DNA of 47,033 nucleotides from Boseongicola sp. Lineage in GTDB: Bacteria; Pseudomonadota; Alphaproteobacteria; Rhodobacterales; Rhodobacteraceae. Both the position numbers and the translations under genes were made by a program. The notes under the pieces are model-generated. The model ran no database searches. It was not told the origin of the DNA and saw only the letters and a list, made by a program, of their open reading frames with translations. Below, piece after piece: positions 9,713-19,100 of the stretch; the first letter of the stretch is position 1; each line of letters opens with the position of its first letter. The stretch spans positions 1 through 47,033 of the forward strand of contig JAPPCV010000034.1 of NCBI GenBank assembly GCA_028824715.1, written 5' to 3'.

Positions 9713-10597
9713 TCAACTATCGTCATCCTGCAGGTGTGTGGATTCCCGCATGACTCTATCTCCGAAAATCGTTGCCTTGACGTTACTCTGCAGATACTCG
9801 ATGACACCATCGAGCTGTGCGGAAAAATCAATTTCAAGAGTCGATTTCAAGGCCTCTGGAATGGTGTATTCTATATCACAAGACTTCATTTTGAACCGTT
9901 GTTCCTTATGAACAATGAACGCATCTTCAAAGTTCAATGTATCCGTGAAGCGACCAGTGTCGAGCGCGCCAATTGGTTGAAGGTCCCTGCTAATTTCCAA
10001 GAGAGAATGGATTTTCCCCGCAGATCGGTCCTCAATCACTATGTCAGAATTCAAACCGGAAATAGCAAGGGGCTTAGATGTGTCAATATCAGTGTGCTCC
10101 TCCATCCAGTCAACATCCACAGCGGGAGAGAAGGAATGGATGATTGTGGGCATCTGGTACATGATATCAATGTGAATTCTCTTTAATAAAGGTGTGCCAT
10201 CGGGAGCGTACCAATCGGACTCGTTCTGCTCTCGTACAATCAGCAGGTCAACATTGTTCCTGATTGCCTTGGTTTTCGCTCCCGATTGATACCCCTTCTT
10301 GGTGGCAAACACCAAGCGAAGTCCAGGAATGTATTGAGTCTTGCCGAGCAGAGCATCAATCTCGACGACTGATACGCTTGAATTATAATCCTTGCACTCA
10401 ATTACTGTCCGGTATTGTATTCCTGCGATTTCGTATTCCCAGTAGACATCGAATTCGCGTTCCAATCCATCATTGTCTATTATGATCTTGTTTAGCTCGA
10501 CTTCGATATTATGACCGTCGACAAGTCTCTCCGCTTCCAGGAGAGCGCGGTGAAGTCCTGCAACAAATTCTTCATATGCCTTGCCTGGTTTGGCCAT
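9713..10597 (-). CDS. Mrr-type restriction endonuclease-like protein (PD-(D/E)XK)
   Basis: A 294-residue protein whose first third matches the Mrr catalytic domain. REFDVYWEY places an acidic residue at D50, and after two strands TVIECKDY gives the E-x-K pair at E67 and K69, the usual PD-(D/E)XK metal site. The following helix SVSVVEIDALLGK and LRLVFATKKGYQSGA, split here as LRLVFAT and KKGYQSGA, agree with the Mrr fold, where the late Q/K residue is conserved. Residues after about 140 are not recognised and may be a specificity or effector domain. Mrr-like enzymes cut modified or foreign DNA. The DNA is AT-richer than its surroundings and the gene lies beside an integrase stub, which suggests arrival on a mobile element. 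The ATG at 10597 has only a weak ribosome-binding site. Confidence 0.75.
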   Translation of the reverse strand: MAKPGKAYEEFVAGLHRALLEAERLVDGHNIEVELNKIIIDNDGLEREFDVYWEYEIAGIQYRTVIECKDYNSSVSVVEIDALLGKTQYIPGLRLVFATKKGYQSGAKTKAIRNNVDLLIVREQNESDWYAPDGTPLLKRIHIDIMYQMPTIIHSFSPAVDVDWMEEHTDIDTSKPLAISGLNSDIVIEDRSAGKIHSLLEISRDLQPIGALDTGRFTDTLNFEDAFIVHKEQRFKMKSCDIEYTIPEALKSTLEIDFSAQLDGVIEYLQSNVKATIFGDRVMRESTHLQDDDS

Positions 10598-10684
10598 TTT
10601 GATTCGCGCTGCTGGTTTCGAGATGTCAGGGACACGCTATCCGGAACGGCTGACATAGAATAGAGTTCTCTGCCAGTCGGCTTC

Positions 10685-10861
10685 TTAGACCATGATGGGA
10701 AGATTGACGAACTGCCCGTCGCCAGCACGGTAGTTGACGAGGTACGAGCGCAAACCGGACGGGTGAACGCGGACGCCGAAACCGATGAGCCTGTCGTCCC
10801 ATGCGATGTAGGGGCTGTCCCCGGGCTGGAGCGTGTCGACGGTCCGCGCCGTGAGCGTCAT
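10685..10861 (-). pseudogene. N-terminal stub of a tyrosine-type integrase (DUF4102-like)
   Basis: About 58 codons equal to the first part of a phage/island integrase. It reads TARTVDTLQPGDSPYIAWDD then RLIGFGVRVHPSGLRSYLVN and YRAGDG, closely parallel to the start of the full-length integrase at 32.5-33.8 kb (IAWDDRLTGFGVRIHPAG, FIVNYRAGDG). The match is also plain at DNA level, for example TGGGACGACAGGCTCA in both. After the YRAGDG box the similarity ends and a TAA follows, so the core-binding and catalytic domains are lost. It marks a former insertion of a related element next to the Mrr-type gene. Confidence 0.75.
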
Positions 10862-11757
10862 CCTGAGGCGCGGTGAGTTTCGCGGGCGGAACTGCTGAGT
10901 TGCCGGACATGCTCCTGTTGACACGGAATCGCAACCCAATGTCAACTCGCCGGGCGCAAGGGGTCGGACAGCACCCTGGAAGGGTCATGACGTTGAAACA
11001 TCCAGTTTGAACGCCGTTTGACATTCTTCACTTCCGCATCCAGGCTTGGTCATCCCCGAAATGTGTGGCGATCGAATGAGTTCGCGCGATTGACGCGCCA
11101 GAACCCGCGCCGGTCCGAGCACGATCACGTGAGACGAACTTGGCAAATGCCCCTTGAATCCTCATGTGCACGGGCAGGCCTTTCGCCCGCGGAGCGCGTC
11201 CTGCGCGACGGGGCCAGCGGCCGGTGAACGACGCAAGCGAGCGGCCGACCGTCCGCTCTTCGGGTTCCTGACACAGACCAGATGGCCGGCGCGTCCCTTG
11301 CGGGGATGCGGCGCCATGACCGAGAGACATCCGGGCATCGTCCTCCAGCCCGAAAGGGCAATCGACACGTTCTCCCCAATGCTGGGGGCGCGCGATTCCC
11401 GGCAGCGCCCTACAATCCGGTCCCGCGCCGACGACCCGGAGACGGCCGGGGATGCGCCGTGCGCGCACGCGGGAGGGTGCATGCCCATGCGGGAAGGTCC
11501 TGACGGAAGAGGCCGCGGGGTCCCGTGCCGGGACCGGCGAACGATCATCGGCATTGCGGCAGGCAGCGCGGCGCTGGGGAGCGTCCGGGAAAGACAGCTC
11601 CCGAGCCCGGACCGTCCTTCAAAGGAAGCAGAGCGGTTGCAGGCTGGCGGTCACGGGCCGTGTCGGCCTGCAGGGGCCTCGCCCGGCAAGGAACACACGC
11701 GTCCAGGAAGCTGTCCGGACCAGTTCCGGGCCGGCGATTCCGCGAAATCCGGCCAGC
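10862..11757. other. Non-coding stretch left of the invertible segment
   Basis: About 900 bases of very GC-rich DNA with no gene that I can support on either strand; open frames are arginine- and proline-rich shadows. It is the region into which the outward-facing TTGACA element of the invertible segment points in the present orientation, so no gene lies close enough to be driven by it now. Confidence 0.45.
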
Positions 11758-11795
11758 AATTGACTCCCGATAACTGTTGTTATCGGGAGTCAATT
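11758..11795. other. lox-like recombination site 1 (left), near-perfect palindrome
   Basis: A 38-bp sequence made of two perfect 17-bp inverted arms (AATTGACTCCCGATAAC and its reverse complement) around TGTT. Read as a loxP-type site (11760-11793), it has 13-bp arms TTGACTCCCGATA and TATCGGGAGTCAA and an 8-bp asymmetric spacer ACTGTTGT, the same 13-8-13 plan as phage P1 loxP. It lies about 275 bases beyond the stop codon of the Cre-like gene. Confidence 0.8.
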
Positions 11796-11801
11796 TGTCA
11801 A
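11796..11801 (-). promoter_or_regulatory. Outward-facing -35-like element beside lox-like site 1
   Basis: On the minus strand a consensus TTGACA lies directly against the inner edge of the left lox-like site and points out of the invertible segment. A second TTGACT occurs eight bases further on, inside the palindrome arm. The best -10 partner at 17 bases would be AACAGT, in the lox core, which is a weak match. If the segment inverted, this element would point into the giant surface-protein gene. Promoter activity is inference. Confidence 0.3.
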
Positions 11802-12070
11802 TGCCCGAAATCCCGCCGTCCCGGCTCTCCCCGGAATCCGGGCCGGGCCCCGCCGGAACCGACACCCCGTCGCAAATTTCTCCTTTCAGGCCGGGACGTT
11901 GGCTCTCCCGGACGGCGGCATCATGTACCGGGCCCGCGCTCCCGCCCGCGGCGGCGCACCGACAGCCGCAGCGCCATCCGGCCCTCGGCGGTGCCGACAG
12001 GCGGCGTCCTGTCGAACGCAAGAACACCCGCTCCCATCGGACAGAGGCCGGACGCCGTCCGCAGCGGACG

Positions 12071-13000
12071 TCAGCCGCGCTGCTGCCGGCGGGCGAGCTG
12101 CGCCGCCCCGCTGCGCGTCGCGAGGATGCGCTCGCCGTAACGGTTCACCATCGCCGGGGACTTCCACCGCCCGGCCTGCAGAATCGCCGCCATCCCGATC
12201 CCGGCCGCGACCATGTCCTGCGCCGCGCCGACCCGGGCGCTGTGCCCGGAGATGCGCTCCACGGTTTCCTCGGGCAGGCCCGCGCGCCTGGCCATGGCCT
12301 TGAAGATGCGCGGCACCTGGCTCGTGTCGAGACCGTCGCCGAGCGAGCCGCGGCACAGGGAGCGGAACACGCGGCCCTCGCCCACGCCGCCGCGCCGGAG
12401 CCACGTCCGGACCAGCGCCATGCTGTCGGGGGCGAGGTAGACGGTCTCGCCGCGGCCTTCCGGGTCGGCCTTGGACCGGCGCACCAGCACCGTCGCCGCG
12501 CCGCCCGTTTCCGCAACGATGTCAGAGACTTCGAGCGCCACCAGCTCGCTGCGCCGGAGCAGGGTGTCGTACGCCACGGCGAGCAGCGCGCGGTTGCGGT
12601 CGTCGATCAGCCGGTCGCCCGCGGCCTCCAGCATCCGCTGCCGGAGCGCGAAGGTCAGGCCCGTCGCCTGCTCCTGCCGCCGCCCCTTGCGGCGGTGCAT
12701 GCGCTGCAGCGCCAGGCGCACGGGCTCGGCCGTCCCGTTCCCGCCCGCGCCCGCCGCCCGTCCGGCCGCCGCGACGCTCGCCACGTAGCGGCGCACCGTC
12801 GCGGGCGCCCGGGTCTCCGACATGGATTCGACGAACGCCGCGACGGTTGCGGGGTCGTCCGGCAACGAAGGCCTGCCGCGCTCGGCGCACCAGCCCGCGA
12901 AGATGCGGAGGTCGGAGCGCCGGGCGCGCTCTGTGCTGGCGCTCAGCGCGCCGCGCGCGGCCTCCGCGCAGGCGTCGGGCGGCGGACAGTCGACAGTCAT
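12071..13000 (-). CDS. Cre-like tyrosine site-specific recombinase
   Basis: A 309-residue tyrosine recombinase that resembles phage P1 Cre more than XerC/D or island integrases. Residues 20-105 form an N-terminal core-binding region (IFAGWCAERGRPSLP resembles the W-x-x-WC-x-x-x-NR region of Cre). Catalytic residues are R149 in AYDTLLRRSEL (Cre AYNTLLRIAEI), K177 in VRRSKAD, H253 and R256 in SGHSARVGAA (the same ten residues as in Cre), W279 in QAGRWKS and Y288 in VNRYGE. The spacings R to K (28), H to Y (35) and W to Y (9) equal those of Cre. The ATG at 13000 has GGAG nine bases upstream. Its start codon lies only about 35 bases from lox-like site 2, so its promoter must overlap the site or lie beyond it, which would tie its expression to orientation. 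Such enzymes cut with the tyrosine and exchange strands at lox spacers. Confidence 0.9.
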   Translation of the reverse strand: MTVDCPPPDACAEAARGALSASTERARRSDLRIFAGWCAERGRPSLPDDPATVAAFVESMSETRAPATVRRYVASVAAAGRAAGAGGNGTAEPVRLALQRMHRRKGRRQEQATGLTFALRQRMLEAAGDRLIDDRNRALLAVAYDTLLRRSELVALEVSDIVAETGGAATVLVRRSKADPEGRGETVYLAPDSMALVRTWLRRGGVGEGRVFRSLCRGSLGDGLDTSQVPRIFKAMARRAGLPEETVERISGHSARVGAAQDMVAAGIGMAAILQAGRWKSPAMVNRYGERILATRSGAAQLARRQQRG

Positions 13001-13033
13001 CGTGAAGTCTCCGGGAGCTGAAACGTGCCCGAC

Positions 13034-13072
13034 ATCTGACTCTCGATAACAACAGTTATCGCGAATCGAATT
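13034..13072. other. lox-like recombination site 2 (right), inverted relative to site 1
   Basis: An imperfect palindrome with core CGATAAC-AACA-GTTATCG. As a 34-bp loxP-type site (13036-13069) it has arms CTGACTCTCGATA and TATCGCGAATCGA and spacer ACAACAGT. Compared by eye with the reverse complement of site 1, the spacer matches 8 of 8 and the arms 21 of 26 (five mismatches, three of them in the outer arm). It lies between the start of the recombinase gene and the start of the giant surface-protein gene. Confidence 0.75.
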
Positions 13073-13166
13073 CCGGGCACGCGGAGAGGCGGATCGTCGT
13101 CAGGAAGCGTTCGGGCCCGAGGTGGGAAATGCAGTCATTTGCCACGCGCCGAGAACAGGGAGTGCG

Positions 13167-16100
13167 ATGCGTTTCACGTCACTTGCGCCTGACGATGCAC
13201 TGGCGGGGGTCGGGCAGGACCTCGGGGATTGCCTGAGGCCGGCTTCCCCGCCTGAACCGTCCCTGCTGCGCGCCCGGCCGGGCGCGAGGCCGCGAAAGCC
13301 TGCCCCCGGAGGCGCCACGCGCGGAGGGCGTTCATCGCACTGCACCCGGCCCGCGCGTCCCGGCGCCTCGGACGGCGGCGGGCGCCAGGCCCACCCGATA
13401 GGCTCCTTCGCCCACCGCGTCGCAGCGCCACTCCTGCTTGCTTTCATCGCACTGTCCGCCCTGGTCGCACCGGCCGCGGCCCAGACCACGCCGAAAATTT
13501 CCGGGGTGGCGATCCCGTTCGGGCCCGCCGAGGGCCAGAACGACAGCTACAAGATCGGCGATGCCATCCAGGCGACGGCGGTCTTCAGTGAGCCGGTGGA
13601 CGTGACCGGCACGCCGACGCTCACGATCAACGTCGGGGGCACGTCGAAGACGCTGAGCTACAGCTCGGGCACAGGCTCGATTAGTCTGATGTTCACCGGC
13701 TACACGGTGGCGGAGGGGGATGAAGACACCGACGGGATCTCGATCGACGCGGACTCGGTCGATCTCAACGGCGGCACGATCAAGGCGAGCGACAACGCCG
13801 AGAACGCGGACCTGAGACATTCCGGGGCGGCCGCCGATGCGGACCGCAAGGTGGACGGGGTGAGGCCGCGGATGGTCGGCAGTTTTGTGCATGGCACTTT
13901 TGGACCCTTGACGTGGTCGGAGGACCTGGATCCTCTTTCGGTACCCCCGACCTCGGCGTTCTCGTGGACCGTCAGCTTGGGTACGGCGCCTACGATGGAC
14001 CAAGTCTGGATAAGTTCCGACAACTCTATATCGTTTTTTCTGTCGGGGTCGGTCGAACCCGAAGCTCATGCCCAGCTCAGTTACACACCTCCGACGGCGA
14101 TAGAGGCGACGCCCATCAAGGACTTGGCGGGCAACGCCGCGGCGGCGTTCACGGGCAGGACGATAGCCAACGTATTTCAGCAGCCCGACAGCGTGACAGG
14201 CGTGACGGTCACGCCCGGAGCGGGGAGCCTGACGGTGTCGTGGAACGCGGTGAAGCGGGTCGACGCCTACGAAATCTATTGGAAGAGCGGCAGCGAGGAA
14301 TTCGTGTACACCAGAGAAGAGCGGTACGCATTCGTCTCGGGCGGCAACACGACCACCTACACGATCACGAATCTGACGCCCGGAACGACCTACACACTGG
14401 TCATGCGCGCGTTCCGGACTTACGCTCTTGTCAATGGCTCGGTCGAAGTGACCGGCACGCCGCTCAACGCGGCGGTCTCGACGGTTGCGCTCACCTCCGA
14501 CCCGGGCGCCGACGGTACCTACGTCGAGGGGGATACCATCGAGGCCACGGTGACCTTCAACGGTCCGGTGGACATCGCCGGCGGCAACCCGCAACTGGAG
14601 ATCCCTGTCGGCGCCTCGCACAAAGCCTTCGAGTGCGGCGCCGGCACCGCGGTGACGAAGATTGTGTGCAGCTACACGGTGGCGGCGAACGACTACGACC
14701 ACGACGGCGTGGAGATTTTCGCGAACAGGATTTTCGCGAACAGGCTGTCGCTGAACGGCGCCACCATCCGTCTCGCCGGCACGGAGCACGACGCCGTCCT
14801 GACCCACGCCGCCGTGGCGGCGGATGCGGGCCACAAGGTGGACACGCTTTACCCGATACAACTGCTCGGTGCTCCTGCCTCTATCGCGCAAACCGGGTTG
14901 TCAGTTGGCTTGTATTTCAACGAGACGATTAGTGTGATGACGCCCCCGCTGGGCGCGTTCACGGTGCACGTTGACTCGGTGTCTCGCGAAGTCACCTCCA
15001 TTGAAGTGGACGACGTAAACGTCCTTCTCACCCTGGCCTCCGCCGTGGCGCACGGCGAGACGGTGACGGTGAGCTACGCCGATCCCTCGGAGGATAATGA
15101 CCCGAGGGCGTTGCAGGACCTTGCCGGCAATGACGTGCCCTCGTTCACCGGCCAGTCGGTGCTCAACCATGTGCCGGCGATCGCTCTCAGGGTACCCGAT
15201 GCGCCGGCCCAGCCGGCGCTCAGAGTGACGGGCCCGCGGACCATCGAGGTGGACTGGGACACGCCGGCAAACAACGGCATCGACGTCTCCGGCTACAAAG
15301 TCCAGATCTCGCCGGACGGCATCGTGTGGACAGAGCTGGTGGCTAATACGTTCTCGACGGAGACGTTCTACCGCGACGAGACCGTGCATCCCGGGTCGAA
15401 GCGCTACTACCGGGTCTCGGCCCGCAACAGTGATGGCTGGAGTGCGTTTTCGCCCTCGGCGAGCGCGCAGACGTGGAGTGCGGCGTGGATCTCGCAGGCG
15501 CCGGCGAGCGTGGCGGAAGGCGAGGAGATCGTGATCAAGGTGACGCAGACCCGCGGGTCGCGGCCGGTGCCTAGGTTTCGCGCAATCGGAGCGGTGCGGA
15601 TCAGCGACAGCGGCGGGGTGCTCGGGCATGTCCCGCTGGAACATCGCCTCAACGGTGTCTATTGGATGAACTTCGACGGGGACCACGGGACGGTCCGGCT
15701 GCCGACGCGGGCCAACGGCCGGGTCGGCGAAGGCGGCACGGTGACGCTGACGCTTCGTTCCGTTGATGAGGATGTGCTCGTCGGGTTCCGGCGGGCGGAG
15801 CCGTACACGGTGACGGTGACGGTGACCGACAAGGAGTCGCCGGGCCTTCGGGTGGAGGACGCGGAGGCGAACGAGGCCGACGGCACGATGGACTTCCGTG
15901 TGCGCCTCGAGGGGGAGTACAGCGACCCCGTCACGGTGGATTACGCGACCGCCGACCGCACGGCCAGGGAGGGATCGGACTACACCGCGACGAGCGACAC
16001 CCTGACCTTCGCGGCGGGGGAAACGGTGAAGACGGTGTCGGTGCCGATCCTCGCGGACTCGGTGGCCGATGACGGCGAGCGGTTCGCGCTGACGCTCACC

Positions 16101-19100
16101 GGCTCCTCGGGCGCGCAGATCATCGACGGCGAGGGGCTGGGGACGATCCGGGACACGTCCTCGCCCACTGACGGTCCGCTGACCCGGCTCATGCTGGTGG
16201 ACGCCGCATCGGGAACCAACCTCGGGACGATCGTGACCGGGACGACGTTGACCCTGCCGGACCCGCAGGGGAGCTACCGCATCGAGGCCGCGACCTCGGC
16301 GGGCGCCACTATCGGCAGAGTGCGATTCGCGCTTCGTGGTCCGAAGAGCGCATTGCGCGAAGACTACGAGGCGCCCTATGAGCTGTTCCCCGGGTCCGGC
16401 CAGACGCTGCCGCCGGGGTTTTACGGTCTCTTTGTGGAGGCACACCCGACAGAAGGAGACCAGAGCGATCTGCTGCAGTCGTTCCAGGTGCACTTCAACG
16501 TCCCGGAGAGCCAGGTGGCGGCGGGCGATGCACTGAGCGGGCTCACGCTTACGAACAAGTCCATCGGCGGCGTGAGCATGATCGGGGACGGCGAAGGCGA
16601 GGACGGGACCGTGTTCGCGCGGACCGAGGGCCACCGCTTCGAGCTCGCAGCGGTGGTGGCCGACGCGGACGTGCTGGGCAGCGTGCACCTCGAGTTGGTT
16701 AGGTTGGGAAAGGCGGCGGCGACGCGCACCGACAACGACGCCCCCTACGAGCTGTTCGGCGGCGCCGGCAAGGCATTGCGTGCGGGGCACTACACGGTCC
16801 AGGCCATCGCCTACGGCAACGCCGACCGCGGCGGCTCGGTGCTGCAGATACTGAGCCGGTCGTTCACCCTGGGCGCGCTGACCGCGTCGTTCGAGCAGGC
16901 GCCTGAAGACCACGAGGGCAACGCCTTTACGGTCCGGCTGCGGTTCAGCGAGGCGGTGCCGTTGAGCGATGCAGGGCTCGAGGCGGCGCTGTCGGTGACG
17001 GGCGGGACGGTGACGTCGGTGCGCCGGGTGGACGGGAGCGCGGCGCTGCGCGAAATCCGCGTCAAGCCGGCGGACAACGTGACGGAGGTGACGCTGTCGC
17101 TTGCGGCGACAACGGACTGCTCGGCGTGGCGCGCGGTGTGCATGCGCGACGGGCTCATGCTCTCGAGTGAGGTGTCGCACACGGTACCGGCGGCCATCAC
17201 CGTGTCGGTGGCCGATGCGGCGGGGACCGAGGGCGGCACGGCGGACTTCGTGGTGAGTCTGAACAAGGCGTCGGACGGCACGGTGACGGTGGACTACGAG
17301 ACGGTGGACTACAAGGACTCCGACGCCGCGACGAAAGGCGCCGACTACACGGCGGTGAGCGACACGCTGACCTTCGCGGCGGGCGTGACGGAGAAGACGG
17401 TGTCGGTGGCGCTGACGGCCGAGGATCCTGCCGAGGCCGACGACGGGGAGGTATTCTGGCTGGTGCTGTCGAACGCGTCGGGGGCGCGGCTGGGGGAGCA
17501 CAAACTAGGGATCGGGGGCGAGGCCGTCGGTGGTTACGACTATCCGGGGATAGCGCGCGGCACCATCCGCGAGCCGCCCGCGCCGTCGGCGCTGTCGGTG
17601 TATGGCCATGACGGCCGGGAGGGCTGGTCGGTGCTGAGGTTCGGGGTGGTGCTGGCGCCGGCGTCGACCGGGACGGTGACGGTGGCCTACGCGACCGAGG
17701 GCGGCACGGCGACGGAGGGAGACGACTACGAGGGGAGGAGCGGGACGCTGAGCTTTGCGCCGGGGCAGACGCTGAAGCTGGTGGATGTGCCGGTTATCGA
17801 CGACGCGGTGGAGGACAGCGGGGAGACGGTCACGCTGAAGCTGAGCGGGCCGAGCGGGGCGACGCTGGCGATTGCGGCAGACACGGCGACGATTCTGAAT
17901 CACGAGGCGCCGGCGCTGTCGGTGGCGCCGGCGCAGGGGCTGGAATCCGACGGCGCGCTCGTCTTCGAGGTGACGCTCGACCGGGCGGCGTCGGAGACGG
18001 TGACGGTGTCCTACGCGACGCTCGACGGCACGGCGCGGGCGGGCGAGGACTATGCGGCGAAGGAGGGGGTGCTCGAGTTTCTGGCGGGGGAGACGGAGCA
18101 GACGGTGACGGTGACGGTGACGGCCGACGAGGTGGCCGAAGGCGATGAGACGCTGACCCTGGTGCTGACGGATGCGTCGGGAGCGGGGATTGCCGGGGCG
18201 GCGGCGACGGGGACGATACGGGAGGCGGCGGCGAACGCGGCGCCGGAGGGGCTCCCGGTGGTGTCGGGCACGGCGCGGGTGGGCGAGGTGCTGGCGGCGT
18301 CGGTGGACGGCGTCGCGGATGCGGACGGGCTCACGGGCGCGACCTTCGCCTGGCAGTGGGTGTCGAACGACGGCACGTCGGACACGGCCATCGAGGACGC
18401 CGTCGAGGCGACCTACACGCCGGTGGCGGCGGATGTGGGCAGGACGCTGAAGGTGCGGGTGACGTTCACCGACGACGGGGGGACGGAGGAGACGCTCGCG
18501 AGCGCGGCAACGGCGCCGGTGGCGGCGGCGCTGCCGGAGATTGCGGTGCGGGCGGTCGCGGGCCATGTGGCCGAGGGCGCGGCGGCGGTGTTCGCGCTGT
18601 CGCGCACGGGCGATGTGTCCGATGCGCTGACGGTGGACATCGAGGTGACGGCCGAGGGGGTGACGCTCGACGGCGAGGCGCCTTCGCAGGCGTCGTTCAA
18701 AGCCGGGGCGCGCACGGTCGAGGCAAGCCTTGCCACGGTCGACGATACCGCCCCCGGGGCGGACGGCACGGTGGCGCTGCGGGTTGCGGCGGGGCCGGGA
18801 TACCAGGTGGCGGGGTCAGGGGCCGAGGCCACGGTGACGGTGCTCGACGACGACGCGGCGCCGGCCGCGGCGGCGGCGGAGGTGACCCTGTGGTCGGCGA
18901 CGATGACGGTGGTGGAGTACACGGCGGAGTCCATCGGCGCGGACAGCGCGAGCCTGTTCTCGAACCAGGGCGGCACGGCGGGTCTGGAGGGGCGGGCGCT
19001 GTGGTACCACGCACCCACGCGCAAGCTCCTCTTCAAGCTCACCTGGCTGCTTCCCGACGAGACGGGCATGGTGCTGCATGTGGGCGATATGGCGCTTGCC

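Larger units (their letters stand above)
11760..13069. other. Predicted invertible segment (Cre/lox-like)
   Basis: Two lox-like sites with identical 8-bp spacers in opposite orientation enclose about 1.28 kb that holds one gene, a Cre-like recombinase, plus 275 bases of non-coding DNA on its 3' side. Under the known rule for Cre-type enzymes, inverted sites give inversion rather than deletion. The recombinase gene flips with the segment: in the present orientation it is read leftward, away from the giant surface-protein gene; after inversion it would be read toward it, and the outward TTGACA element would face that gene. Confidence 0.6.

Noticed and set aside
11777-13021. A 414-codon plus-strand frame across the invertible segment
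   Set aside because: Antisense to the Cre-like recombinase, starts inside the lox-like palindrome and has no recognisable content.
11758-13072. Integron attC/attI sites or a chromosome dimer-resolution dif site as an explanation for the palindromes
   Set aside because: There is no IntI-type integrase patch or cassette array, only one enzyme and two sites, and the enzyme is nearer to Cre than to XerC/XerD. A single dif site would also not occur twice in inverted order around its own recombinase.
14901-17501. A long minus-strand frame of 866 codons
   Set aside because: Antisense shadow of the same gene, rich in Arg and His runs, no start site or family.
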